Part shown: positions 1-7,151 of the stretch, piece by piece
How the letters are laid out: every line of letters starts with the position of its first letter
How positions within the stretch are numbered: position 1 is the first letter of the stretch
Assembly: GCA_044221555.1 (NCBI GenBank)
Contig: JBGAOY010000037.1
Span: 1-33,081, forward strand
From: JAEUJM01 sp044221555
GTDB lineage: Bacteria; Actinomycetota; Acidimicrobiia; Acidimicrobiales; DATDAH01
Direction: 5' to 3'
Length of the DNA: 33,081 nt
Program-made: the position numbers and the translations under genes
The notes under the pieces: generated by a model
Seen by the model: the letters and a program-made list of their open reading frames with translations, nothing else
Database searches by the model: none
What the model was told of the DNA's origin: nothing

Positions 1-27
1 AATGGCCCCCGGGTCCCGGGGGCCATT
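1..27. terminator. Perfect inverted repeat, probable bidirectional terminator
   Basis: The first 27 bases form a perfect palindrome with 13-base arms (AATGGCCCCCGGG and its complement) around a single T, so a 12-bp stem with a 3-nt loop is possible. It lies 37 bases beyond the stop of the minus-strand Rieske oxygenase and could also end a plus-strand gene left of the window. No long T-run follows, which is common for GC-rich actinobacterial terminators. Confidence 0.65.
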
Positions 28-64
28 GCCTCGAGTCCGGCGGTTCGCGCCGTGACACCCACGC

Positions 65-1441
65 TCACAGGCCCAGGTCCACGATGGGGCGCTCGAGCGG
101 GTTGAGATTGACCTCCCGCAGCGCCGGTGCCAGCCGGTCGTGGGGCAGGCCGGCGAGGTAGCCGTCGACCACACGCTCGAAGTTGGCCACACCTCCCTCG
201 ATGCCGGCGGACAGCCGCAGGTACTCGAAGCCCCGGTTGTGGAGGCCCCGCTGCTGGCGGGGCAGGTTGGAGAAGTCCTGGACGGGGATGGGTGGCACCC
301 GGGGGTCGTCGTGGGCGAGGGGCTCGGGCGGTGTGGGCCGGGGGCGCTCGGCGTCGGCCGGGTAGCGGGTGAGCGACCAGATCTCCATCAGGGTCTCTTC
401 GGGGCCGAGTGGCCGGAACCGGTACGACGAGGCGCTGCTGTACATCGGCAGCACGAAGAAGTGGGGGAAGCAGTAGGCCATGGGCTCTTCGAGGCCCTGC
501 GCCTCCAGCTCGTTGAGGTCGACGATGGCGTGGCCGGCGTCGCGGTGCCACTCGACCACGGCGTCCTTGTAGGCCCGCTCCCAGGCCGCGGTGGCGGCGG
601 CGTGGTCGCCGGCGAGCACGTCGGCGGGGAGGTCGGCGGCCAGGCGCTCGGCCACGGCCACGTCGTTGGCGTGGACCATCCCGGCCATGCCCTCGTTCAT
701 GGTGCGCAGGTAGCGGAGCTGGCCGGCCAGGTAGCGCTGCGGGTCGAACGCGGCGGGGTCGCGGGGCGGGAAGCGGTCGACGTCGACGAGCTGCGGGTGG
801 GTCTCGATCACGTGGTACTGCTCGAGGAAGGCGGCCTCGGCCAGCTTCCAGTTCACGGGCAGCCGGAAGGCGTTCCACCACTCGACCCGCACGTCGTCGA
901 CGCCCCAGGCCTCGAGGATGGTGGCGAAGGGCTCGATGCACCCGCGCAGCGGCGGTGCATCGGGGTCGAGGTTCACGAAGGCCCAGCCCGACCACGTCTC
1001 GCAGCGCACGGGAGTGAGCGCGAGGTCGTCCGGCTCGAGGTTGTGCTCGGCGAAGGTGCCCCGCTTCGACACGTAGGTGTTGGTGCCGTCGGCGCCGTAG
1101 CACCAGCCGTGGAAGGGGCAGGTGAATCCCGACTCGCAGCGGCCCTGGCCCTCGGCCACCTTCACGCCGCGGTGGCGGCACGCGTTCTGGAAGGCGGCGA
1201 CCGAGCCGTCGTCCTGGCGCACCACGAGCACCGACTGGTCGAGGTTCTCGTACTCGACGAAGTCGCGGGCCTCGGGGATCTCCTCGAGGCGGCAGGCCAT
1301 CTGCCACACGCGCGGCCAGAGGTGCTCGGCCTCCAGGCGGAAGAAGCCCTCGTCGGAATAGCGCTGCTTGGGGATGCGGTCGGCGACCTCGATCGCGTAC
1401 GGGAAGGGTCGGGTGGCGCGGGCATCGTCCACGGTCGCCAT
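65..1441 (-). CDS. Rieske [2Fe-2S] ring-hydroxylating oxygenase, alpha subunit
   Basis: A 458-residue cytoplasmic oxygenase large subunit. The Rieske cluster motif is complete: C88-x-H90 (CRHRGVK) and C108-x2-H111 (CPFHGWCY). The mononuclear iron site is recognisable as EQYHVIETH, with H210 and H215 as ligands; I did not assign the third carboxylate. The family uses electrons from a reductase/ferredoxin to hydroxylate aromatic or steroid-like rings or to demethylate; the substrate cannot be read from sequence. No beta subunit, ferredoxin or reductase gene lies in this window, so electron partners must be encoded elsewhere. I chose the ATG at 1441 because AGAGAGGGGG precedes it; an in-frame ATG at 1504 would add 21 residues but would cover the divergent promoter region. 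It diverges from a Baeyer-Villiger monooxygenase, suggesting co-regulation. Confidence 0.9.
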   Translation of the reverse strand: MATVDDARATRPFPYAIEVADRIPKQRYSDEGFFRLEAEHLWPRVWQMACRLEEIPEARDFVEYENLDQSVLVVRQDDGSVAAFQNACRHRGVKVAEGQGRCESGFTCPFHGWCYGADGTNTYVSKRGTFAEHNLEPDDLALTPVRCETWSGWAFVNLDPDAPPLRGCIEPFATILEAWGVDDVRVEWWNAFRLPVNWKLAEAAFLEQYHVIETHPQLVDVDRFPPRDPAAFDPQRYLAGQLRYLRTMNEGMAGMVHANDVAVAERLAADLPADVLAGDHAAATAAWERAYKDAVVEWHRDAGHAIVDLNELEAQGLEEPMAYCFPHFFVLPMYSSASSYRFRPLGPEETLMEIWSLTRYPADAERPRPTPPEPLAHDDPRVPPIPVQDFSNLPRQQRGLHNRGFEYLRLSAGIEGGVANFERVVDGYLAGLPHDRLAPALREVNLNPLERPIVDLGL

Positions 1442-1467
1442 GGATCCCCCTCTCTGCGGCGTCGTGG

Positions 1468-1486
1468 CCGGCCTTGACTCGGCCGG
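1468..1486. promoter_or_regulatory. Inverted repeat CCGGCC-N7-GGCCGG, candidate operator
   Basis: CCGGCC (1468-1473) and GGCCGG (1481-1486) are perfect complements around TTGACTC, so the spacer itself contains a -35-like TTGACT (1474-1479). It sits in the 119-bp region between two divergent oxygenase genes, where a repressor could control both. The arms are built of common GC-rich words, so chance is not excluded. Confidence 0.3.
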
Positions 1487-1499
1487 TCGTTCTGAGAAG

Positions 1500-1506
1500 T
1501 ACACTA
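1500..1506. promoter_or_regulatory. Candidate overlapping divergent -10 boxes
   Basis: TACACTA reads TACACT on the plus strand (1500-1505) and TAGTGT on the minus strand (1506-1501). Both fit the actinobacterial TAnnnT -10 pattern. They lie about 55-60 bp from the chosen starts of the Baeyer-Villiger gene (1561) and the Rieske gene (1441). The plus-strand TTGACT at 1474 is 20 bp upstream, longer than the ideal spacing. Confidence 0.35.
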
Positions 1507-1560
1507 CCCCACCAAGGGAATGTCGTTCTCGCCGGATGCGGGGGACAGGGAGAGACGCCG

Positions 1561-3327
1561 GTGGACGAGCATGCGGTCGACGTGGACGTCCTCGTCGTGG
1601 GTGCCGGGATCACCGGCATCTACCAGCTCCACCGCGCCCTCGAGGCCGGCTTCACCGCCAGGCTGGTCGAGGCCGGCGACGGCGTGGGCGGCACCTGGTT
1701 CTGGAACCGCTACCCGGGCTGCCGCTTCGACTCCGAGAGCTACACCTACGCCTACCTGTTCTCGAAGGAGCTCTTCGACGAGTGGGTCTGGCAGGAGCAC
1801 TTCGCCGGTCAGCCCGAGATCGAGCGCTACCTGAACCACGTCGTCGACCGCTTCGACCTGCGCCGGCACCTCACTTTCGGCACGCGGGTGACGTCGGCGA
1901 CCTGGGACGAGGCGGGCGCCTGCTGGAGGGTGGCGCTCGACGGCGTCGCGTCACCCGATGCCGGCTGTCCGACCGGGAGCGTTCCGCGGGACGCCGACGG
2001 CGCGGGCGCGGCGCCCCGAGACGTTCAGCGGAACGCCGGGTCCGAAGCGTCGGTCGGTGCGAGCGTTCCGCGGCACGCCGGCGAGGTGGTGCGGGCCCGG
2101 TTCCTGGTGGCCGCCACCGGCGTGCTGTCGGTCCCCTTCTACCCGGACGTGCCCGGCCGGGAGCGCTTCGCGGGCGTGTCGGTCCACACCGGGCGCTGGC
2201 CACAGGAGCCGGTCGACCTCGCAGGCAAGCGGGTGGCGGTGATCGGCACGGGCTCGAGCGGCGTGCAGATCATCCCCAACATCGTCGACGAGGTGGCCTC
2301 GCTCACCGTGTACCAGCGCACCGCCAACTGGTGCACCCCGCTCAACAACCGGCCCATCTCCGACGAGGAGCAGGCCGAGCTGCGGGCGGGCTTCGAGCAG
2401 ATGCGCCAGATCCTCGACACGTCGGTGGCCGGCTTCCTGCACGAGCCCCACGACCGCGCGACCTTCGACGACACCGCCGAGGAGCGTCAGGCCTTCTACG
2501 AGCAGATGTGGAACAGCCCGGGCTTCACCAAGCTGAGCAGCAACTACACCGACCTCCTGATGGACCCCGAGGCCAACCGGGAGTGGTGCGACTTCATCGC
2601 CGCCAAGGTGCGCTCGATCGTGGACGACCCCGCCGTGGCCGACCAGCTCATCCCCACCGAGCACAGCTTCGGCGAGAAGCGCCCGCCCTTCGTGGAGCGC
2701 TACTACGAGACCTACAACGACCCGAAGGTCACGCTCGTCGACCTGAAGGCCACGCCCATCCTGCGGGTCACCCCGGAGGGCATCGAGACCGCCGAGGGCA
2801 CGGCCCGAGCGGCCTCGCAGAGCGGGGAACTGGTCGAGCTCGACGTCATCATCTGGGCCACCGGCTTCGACTTCGGCACTGGGGCGCTCCTGCGCATGGG
2901 CATCGTCGGCCGTGACGACGTCGCCCTCGCCGACCACTGGGCCGACGGCCCGTCGACGTTCCTCGGCGTCGCCACCCACGGCTTCCCCAACCTGTTCTTC
3001 CCCGGCGGCCCCCACGCCGCCGCCGGCAACAACCCCCGGTACAACGGCGACCAGGTCGACTTCGTGCAGGACCTGCTCGAGGAGGCCCGCCGCCGCGGCG
3101 CCACCGTGGTCGAGGTGACGCCCGAGGCCGAGGAGCGCTGGACCGCCATGATCGACCGCGCCGCCGACCAGCCGCCCAGCTTCGGCAAGAGCAGCTACTT
3201 CTTCGGCGCCAACGTCCCCGGCAAGCCCCGCCGCTACCTCCTCAACGCCGGCGGCCGCCCCAAGCTCTTCAAGGAGATGGCCCGGGTGAAGTCCGACGAC
3301 TGGGCGGCGTTCGACCTCTCCGACTGA
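1561..3327 (+). CDS. Baeyer-Villiger-type flavin monooxygenase with repeat insertion
   Basis: A 588-residue FAD/NADPH monooxygenase that would turn a ketone into an ester or lactone using O2. Visible: the FAD dinucleotide-binding motif GAGITG near residue 14, GGTWFWNRYPG, the Baeyer-Villiger fingerprint at residues 203-214 (FAGVSVHTGRWP, matching FxGxxxHxxxWP), and a second dinucleotide motif GTGSSG for NADPH. The C-terminal GGPHAAAGNNPRYN region is also family-like. The GTG at 1561 is preceded by a GGGAGAG-type ribosome site; the open frame runs upstream to 1474 without family similarity. Residues about 130-177 are an extra low-complexity segment built of three 42-base units (see the repeat entry), placed between the FAD domain and the strand leading to VAATGVLS. 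This makes the protein longer than the usual roughly 540 residues. The frame stays open, so the enzyme may well be active. Confidence 0.92.
   Translation: MDEHAVDVDVLVVGAGITGIYQLHRALEAGFTARLVEAGDGVGGTWFWNRYPGCRFDSESYTYAYLFSKELFDEWVWQEHFAGQPEIERYLNHVVDRFDLRRHLTFGTRVTSATWDEAGACWRVALDGVASPDAGCPTGSVPRDADGAGAAPRDVQRNAGSEASVGASVPRHAGEVVRARFLVAATGVLSVPFYPDVPGRERFAGVSVHTGRWPQEPVDLAGKRVAVIGTGSSGVQIIPNIVDEVASLTVYQRTANWCTPLNNRPISDEEQAELRAGFEQMRQILDTSVAGFLHEPHDRATFDDTAEERQAFYEQMWNSPGFTKLSSNYTDLLMDPEANREWCDFIAAKVRSIVDDPAVADQLIPTEHSFGEKRPPFVERYYETYNDPKVTLVDLKATPILRVTPEGIETAEGTARAASQSGELVELDVIIWATGFDFGTGALLRMGIVGRDDVALADHWADGPSTFLGVATHGFPNLFFPGGPHAAAGNNPRYNGDQVDFVQDLLEEARRRGATVVEVTPEAEERWTAMIDRAADQPPSFGKSSYFFGANVPGKPRRYLLNAGGRPKLFKEMARVKSDDWAAFDLSD
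1977..2080 (+). repeat. Three palindromic units, 42-bp period, in frame inside the monooxygenase
   Basis: Three 20-base units start at 1977, 2019 and 2061, exactly 42 bases apart. Their cores are GCGTTCCGCGGGACGC, ACGTTCAGCGGAACGC and GCGTTCCGCGGCACGC. All are variants of the perfect palindrome GCGTTCCGCGGAACGC. All are read in the same frame, giving SVPRDAD, DVQRNAG and SVPRHAG. The 22 bases between units are not conserved. CCGACCG (1969-1975) and CGGTCGG (2051-2057) form an outer inverted pair. The layout recalls palindromic elements that insert within genes without breaking the frame (as in Rickettsia); that this is such an element is inference. Confidence 0.7.
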
Positions 3328-3386
3328 GCGACCGCGCCGCTGTCGGCGCCGGCCCGCCCGGGCCCGCCGTCGAGCAGACTGCATTC

Positions 3387-4094
3387 GTGCGGCTGTTGAA
3401 CTGGAACCTCGAGTTCACGCCTCCGGCGAGTCCACGTGGGCGGGCCATCGCCGAGGTGATCCAGGAGCGGGACGCCGAGGTCGTGTGTCTCACGGAGACG
3501 CATGAGCACTGGTCGATGCACGGCGGCCACTGGATCTGGGCGGAGCCCGACTACGGGTACGAGCAGCGTGGAGACCGGCGCAAGGTCGGGCTGTGGAGCC
3601 GGGAACCCTGGACCGAGGTCGATCCCGTCGGCCATCCGGACCTCCCCGGAGGTCGGTTCGTCGCGGGGACGACGGACACGTCGATCGGGCCCGTCCGGCT
3701 CGTGGGCGTCTGCATCCCGTGGCGGGCGGCGCACGTCAGCACCGGCCGTCGGGATCGGTCGCCGTGGGAGGACCACGTCACCTATCTACGCGCGTTGGCG
3801 GAGCGGATCCCGACGTGGCTCGAAGGCCCGCCGCTGGTGGTCACCGGCGACTACAACCAGCGCGTCCCTCGGCGTCACACACCTGTCGCGGTGCACGAGG
3901 AGCTCGATCGAGCGTTCACGCCGCTGGCCTTGGTCACGGCCGGTCCCGTGTCAGGACTGGACGCGCCGGTGATCGATCACGTGGCCGTCGGGCCGGCACT
4001 GGTCGCCCGGTCCGTCGAGGGCATCAGCCGGATGGTCGACGGCCGTCGGGTGAGCGACCACGACGGGGTGGTCGTCGACCTCCGGAGCGCGTGA
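3387..4094 (+). CDS. Endonuclease/exonuclease/phosphatase (EEP) family protein
   Basis: A 235-residue protein of the EEP fold, the DNase I-like superfamily that cleaves phosphodiester or phosphomonoester bonds with a divalent metal. The landmarks appear in order: LLNWNLE with N7, LTET with metal-binding E37, GDYNQR with D155 and N157, IDHVAV with D197-H198, and SDHDGVVV with D224-H225. All expected catalytic positions are therefore present. It starts at GTG 3387, which begins the first beta strand directly, 59 bp after the monooxygenase, and converges on the VOC gene with only 7 bp between stop codons. There is no signal peptide, so it is probably cytoplasmic. Whether it acts on nucleic acid, a lipid headgroup or another phosphoester is not visible, and it has no evident link to the neighbouring catabolic genes. 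Confidence 0.85.
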   Translation: MRLLNWNLEFTPPASPRGRAIAEVIQERDAEVVCLTETHEHWSMHGGHWIWAEPDYGYEQRGDRRKVGLWSREPWTEVDPVGHPDLPGGRFVAGTTDTSIGPVRLVGVCIPWRAAHVSTGRRDRSPWEDHVTYLRALAERIPTWLEGPPLVVTGDYNQRVPRRHTPVAVHEELDRAFTPLALVTAGPVSGLDAPVIDHVAVGPALVARSVEGISRMVDGRRVSDHDGVVVDLRSA

Positions 4095-4101
4095 GCGCCG
4101 G

Positions 4102-4473
4102 TCAGTCGGCGGGCGTGTGGCAGACGGCTTCGATGTTGTGGCCGTCGGGGTCGCGGACGAAGGCGCCGTAGTAGTTCGGGTGGTACTCGGGCCAGACCCG
4201 GGGCTCGTGGAGAACCTCGGCGCCGGCGGCGACCGCAGCGGCGAAGAAGGCGTCCACCGTCGCCCGGTCGGCGGCGGCGAAGGCGATGTGGGCCTCGAAC
4301 AGGCCCTCGTCCTCGCCCAGCGGCGAGAGCCAGAAGTCGGGCTTGCCCGCGCCGAATCCGATGAACTCGCCGAAGTCCATCATCCGGGCCGCGCCCAGCG
4401 GGGCGAGCACGGCGTCGTAGAAGGCGGCGCTGGTGGGGACGTCGCGGCAGTGGATTCCCAGGTGGTCGAGCAT
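4102..4473 (-). CDS. VOC (glyoxalase/extradiol dioxygenase fold) protein
   Basis: A 123-residue single VOC module with paired beta-alpha-beta-beta-beta units. The family start MLDHLGIHCRDV is present, followed by the second half AHIAFAA and the ending FVRDPDGHNIEAVCH. Likely metal ligands are an N-terminal histidine (H4 or H8), H62 and E115. Members include glyoxalase I-like lyases, fosfomycin or bleomycin resistance proteins and small isomerases. The sequence resembles the large uncharacterised single-domain group, so no substrate is proposed. The ribosome site before ATG 4473 is weak. It lies 58 bp downstream of the cyclase-family gene on the same strand and could be co-transcribed with it. 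Confidence 0.85.
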   Translation of the reverse strand: MLDHLGIHCRDVPTSAAFYDAVLAPLGAARMMDFGEFIGFGAGKPDFWLSPLGEDEGLFEAHIAFAAADRATVDAFFAAAVAAGAEVLHEPRVWPEYHPNYYGAFVRDPDGHNIEAVCHTPAD

Positions 4474-4531
4474 GGCCCGACGCTACGCCGAATGCCGGCG
4501 CCGAGCCGCGGTGCCCGCCGCCCAGGTCGCT

Positions 4532-5590
4532 TCAGACCGTCGCCACCGGCGTCACCGGGGAACCGACCGCGCCGGGGAGGCGCAGCGGCGGAGCGGTGAG
4601 CAGGAAGCGGCTGCGGTCGTGCTCGCGGAGCCACCCGGCCAGGTCGTGGAGGTACCAGAGCTCGCCCAGGGGGACGCCCAGCTTGAACAGGCACAAGTGG
4701 TGGAGAGGCAGGAACGAGTGGCGGCTCGGGTCCTTGTCCTTGCCGAGCAGGCCCTCGACCGCGTAGTTGTCGGCCACGAGGGCGGCGATCTGGGAGTCGG
4801 CGATCCACTCGAGCAGCGCCGGGTCGTGGGCGTCGAGGTAGGAGCAGAGGGTGAAGATCCTGCGGGGGTCGGGGTTGCGGTCCATGGCCAGGATCTCGGT
4901 GGCGAAGCCCGTGTGCAGCAGCAGCATGTCGCCGGGCTCGACCGCCACGCCGTCGGCGTCCATGATCGATTGGAGGGTGTCGAGGTCGACGGCCCGCCAG
5001 TCGTGGCCGAGGTGGTGGGCCAGGTCGAGCAGCACGCCGCGGCCCTGCACGCCGTGGGCGGCCATGTGCTCGAGGCCCAGGTGGCGGGCGAAGGCCCGGT
5101 GGCCGCTGCCGTCGCCGCGGGCGTCGTCGCTGGGGCCGACGAGGTCGGTGCCCGCCCGCCAGCCGTTGTAGTAGACGGCCTCTTCGACACCATCGCCGTC
5201 GGCGTCGAACTCGGCGCCGACGTGGGCCAGCGAGTCCCACTGGGTCGAGTACTGGAGCGAGAGGGTCACGACGTCGTCGGCCCAGACGTCGACGTACTTG
5301 GGGTCGCCGAAGTCGGGCATGGCGCTCATGTGGACGTTGTAGAAAGTGTCGGCCACGCCCTCCATGTCCTCGGTGGGGGCGAGGCGGGGCGGGTGCCGGC
5401 GCTGGTTGAGGGCGGTGCCGCCCGGGAAGTCGAGGGGGAGGCTGAGGCTGAAGCTGATGCCCGCCTGCACCTCGGCGACGCCCTGGCGCACCTTCTCGGC
5501 GGTGAGCAGGTTGATGCGGCCGAGCTCGTCGTCGTCGCCCCAGTCGCCCCAGGTCGACCCCTCGGGCCGTCGCGTCCAGCGCTGCGTCAT
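4532..5590 (-). CDS. Cyclase-family metal-dependent hydrolase (kynurenine formamidase-like)
   Basis: A 352-residue protein of the cyclase family (PF04199), which includes kynurenine formamidase, isatin hydrolase and polyketide cyclases. Recognisable blocks are GRINLLT near residue 25, the active-site strand TQWDSLAH with W118-D119 and H123, a GDMLLLHTG strand, and the family C-terminus APPLRLPGAVGSPVTP. The classical HxGTHxDxPxH metal motif is replaced by QWDSLAH, the form seen in the long subgroup of this family. It probably hydrolyses an amide, lactone or cyclic intermediate in the cytoplasm. ATG 5590 is preceded by GAAGGGGGA. It diverges from a metal-dependent amidohydrolase 165 bp away, so the two hydrolases may serve one pathway. 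Confidence 0.88.
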   Translation of the reverse strand: MTQRWTRRPEGSTWGDWGDDDELGRINLLTAEKVRQGVAEVQAGISFSLSLPLDFPGGTALNQRRHPPRLAPTEDMEGVADTFYNVHMSAMPDFGDPKYVDVWADDVVTLSLQYSTQWDSLAHVGAEFDADGDGVEEAVYYNGWRAGTDLVGPSDDARGDGSGHRAFARHLGLEHMAAHGVQGRGVLLDLAHHLGHDWRAVDLDTLQSIMDADGVAVEPGDMLLLHTGFATEILAMDRNPDPRRIFTLCSYLDAHDPALLEWIADSQIAALVADNYAVEGLLGKDKDPSRHSFLPLHHLCLFKLGVPLGELWYLHDLAGWLREHDRSRFLLTAPPLRLPGAVGSPVTPVATV

Positions 5591-5668
5591 CGGTCGTCCC
5601 CCTTCGGCCTACCCGGCGCCGGCCCGTTGCGGCGGTCCGAGGCCTGACGTACTCTCGCGAACGGGATT

Positions 5669-5683
5669 CTCGCACAACGCGAG
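5669..5683. promoter_or_regulatory. Small inverted repeat between divergent hydrolase genes
   Basis: CTCGC and GCGAG pair around ACAAC at the middle of the 165-bp divergent region. A related TCTCGCG occurs about 15 bases to the left, so TTCTCGC-type words are repeated. This could be an operator for the cyclase/amidohydrolase pair, but the arms are only five bases long. Confidence 0.2.
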
Positions 5684-5755
5684 CATGAGTTCCGGCGGCG
5701 AGGGGTTCGCCGGGCCGTCTCGCTCTCAGGCATGCCGCACAGGAGGTCACCGCCC

Positions 5756-7000
5756 ATGACACCAAAGGACTTCGTGGTCTCCGCCGACGGCCACCTGCTC
5801 GAGCCCGTCGACCTGTTCCGCACCCGGCTGCCGACGCACCTGCGGGAGCGGGCGGTCTGGGAGGACGACTTCGAGATCGAGCCGCTGGTCGAGGGCGGCG
5901 CCCGGGTGTTCCGGCGCCTCCACACGCCGGGCTTCGAGGGCTGGACCATCTCCCGCTACCGCCAGACCAGCGGCCGCACGCCCGAGGGCGATCCCGAGAT
6001 CATCCTCGAGGACATGGCGGTCGACGGTGTCGACGCCCAGGTGCTCCACCCCAACCTCTCGCTGTTCGGCCTCTACTCCGACGACCACGAGCTCTCCATC
6101 GCCCACGCCCGGGTCTACAACGACTACGTCGTCGAGCGGTTCTCGCCCTACTTCGACCGCCTCGCCCCGACCGCGCCCATCCCCCTCACCGACGTCGACG
6201 ATGCCGTGGCCGAGATCGAGCGGGTGGCCGCCGCCGGCTTCCGGGCGGTCTTGCTGCCCGCCACCTCGCCCGTGCCCTACTACCGGCGCGACTACGACCC
6301 GGTGTGGGCGGCGATCCAGGACGCCGGGATGCTGGTGTGCATCCACACCCAGACCGGCGGGGTGAAGGTGAACGACCCCGAGGCGCTGACCCTCAAGATC
6401 GTCATGGAGAACGCCCAGCAGGTGAACCAGCCCATGACCGAGAAGGCCGCGGCCAAGCGCATGATCACCCAGGCCGTGTACCAGCCGCTCGTCCCGCAGC
6501 AGGTCATCTGCCAGCTCATCGGCGGCGGCGTTCCCGAGCGCTACCCCGGGCTGCACTTCGCCCTCATCGAGTTCAACGCCCACTGGCTGTCGTCCCTGGT
6601 GGGCTCGATGGACAAGTGCTGGATCACCGGCATCGGCCAGGACGCCGACTGGTGGCTGGGGGTCTGGGACGACACCCGCCCCGCCGACGACCAGCCCGGC
6701 ATGGCGCAGCTGTTCCACCTCAACGAGAAGTGGCCCTATCCGCTCATGCCCAGCGAGTACGTGCAGCGCCAGTTCCACATCTCGTTCCAGGACGACCCCG
6801 TGGCCGTGGCCTGCCGCCACATCACCGGGCTATCGACCATCGTCTGGGGCAACGACTACCCGCACGCCGAGGGCACCTTCCGGGCCAGCCGCGAGCTGCT
6901 GGCGAACCTGATGGCCGGCGTCCCCGACGACGAGCGGGCGGCCATGGTGGGCGGGACCCTCGGCGGCCTGCTCGGCCTCAGCGCCCCCGTCCCGGCGTGA
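5756..7000 (+). CDS. Amidohydrolase-2 family metal-dependent hydrolase/decarboxylase
   Basis: A 414-residue TIM-barrel protein of the amidohydrolase-related group (PF04909), whose members hydrolyse or decarboxylate aromatic and cyclic acids using a metal. The first strand carries SADGHLLEP with the D11-x-H13 ligand pair. A mid-barrel histidine lies in CIHTQ. The strand-8 aspartate is D367 in WGNDYPHAEGT, a strong family signature. The ATG at 5756 is chosen because a near-ideal AGGAGGT (5741-5747) precedes it by 8 bases; an in-frame ATG at 5732 would put that site inside the gene. Similar proteins are common in actinobacterial catabolic clusters next to Rieske oxygenases, SDRs and acyl-CoA ligases, as here. 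The substrate is unknown. Confidence 0.9.
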   Translation: MTPKDFVVSADGHLLEPVDLFRTRLPTHLRERAVWEDDFEIEPLVEGGARVFRRLHTPGFEGWTISRYRQTSGRTPEGDPEIILEDMAVDGVDAQVLHPNLSLFGLYSDDHELSIAHARVYNDYVVERFSPYFDRLAPTAPIPLTDVDDAVAEIERVAAAGFRAVLLPATSPVPYYRRDYDPVWAAIQDAGMLVCIHTQTGGVKVNDPEALTLKIVMENAQQVNQPMTEKAAAKRMITQAVYQPLVPQQVICQLIGGGVPERYPGLHFALIEFNAHWLSSLVGSMDKCWITGIGQDADWWLGVWDDTRPADDQPGMAQLFHLNEKWPYPLMPSEYVQRQFHISFQDDPVAVACRHITGLSTIVWGNDYPHAEGTFRASRELLANLMAGVPDDERAAMVGGTLGGLLGLSAPVPA

Positions 7001-7066
7001 CGTCGGTGGGCGTCGGCGTGACCTCCGCGGCGCCGGAAACGGCCTCCTGCCCGCGGATCCGACGAA

Positions 7067-7109
7067 CTCGAGGCAATGGCTGTCGGAATCCGACTGCTAC
7101 TGCCTCGAG
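7067..7109. promoter_or_regulatory. Nested co-axial inverted repeat, candidate operator or RNA hairpin
   Basis: Outer arms CTCGAGGCA (7067-7075) and TGCCTCGAG (7101-7109) are perfect complements. An inner pair GTCGGA (7082-7087) and TCCGAC (7089-7094) shares the same centre, base 7088. The six-base steps between arms match at three positions. It lies in the 151-bp gap between the amidohydrolase and SDR genes. It could be a two-dimer operator (TetR/GntR-like) for the SDR-ligase genes, or a long hairpin ending the amidohydrolase transcript. Confidence 0.55.
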
Positions 7110-7112
7110 AAT

Positions 7113-7133
7113 GCGGGTATCGGGCGGACCCGC
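7113..7133. promoter_or_regulatory. Second inverted repeat before the SDR gene
   Basis: GCGGGT (7113-7118) and ACCCGC (7128-7133) pair around a 9-base loop, three bases after the larger nested repeat and 18 bases before the SDR start codon. It could hide or shape the leader of the SDR mRNA. Six-base GC arms occur often by chance at this composition. Confidence 0.2.
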
Positions 7134-7151
7134 CGCCGGGCGGACCGCGTC

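Noticed and set aside
140..1477. Long open frame on the plus strand opposite the Rieske gene
   Set aside because: It mirrors the codon positions of a clearly homologous minus-strand gene; in very GC-rich DNA such long shadows are expected, and its protein is low-complexity.
1951..3384. Minus-strand open frame of 477 codons opposite the Baeyer-Villiger gene
   Set aside because: Antisense shadow without recognisable motifs; the plus strand has a complete enzyme.
4380..5765. Arginine/proline-rich frame overlapping the cyclase gene
   Set aside because: Frame-shifted shadow; composition is typical of out-of-frame GC-rich translation.
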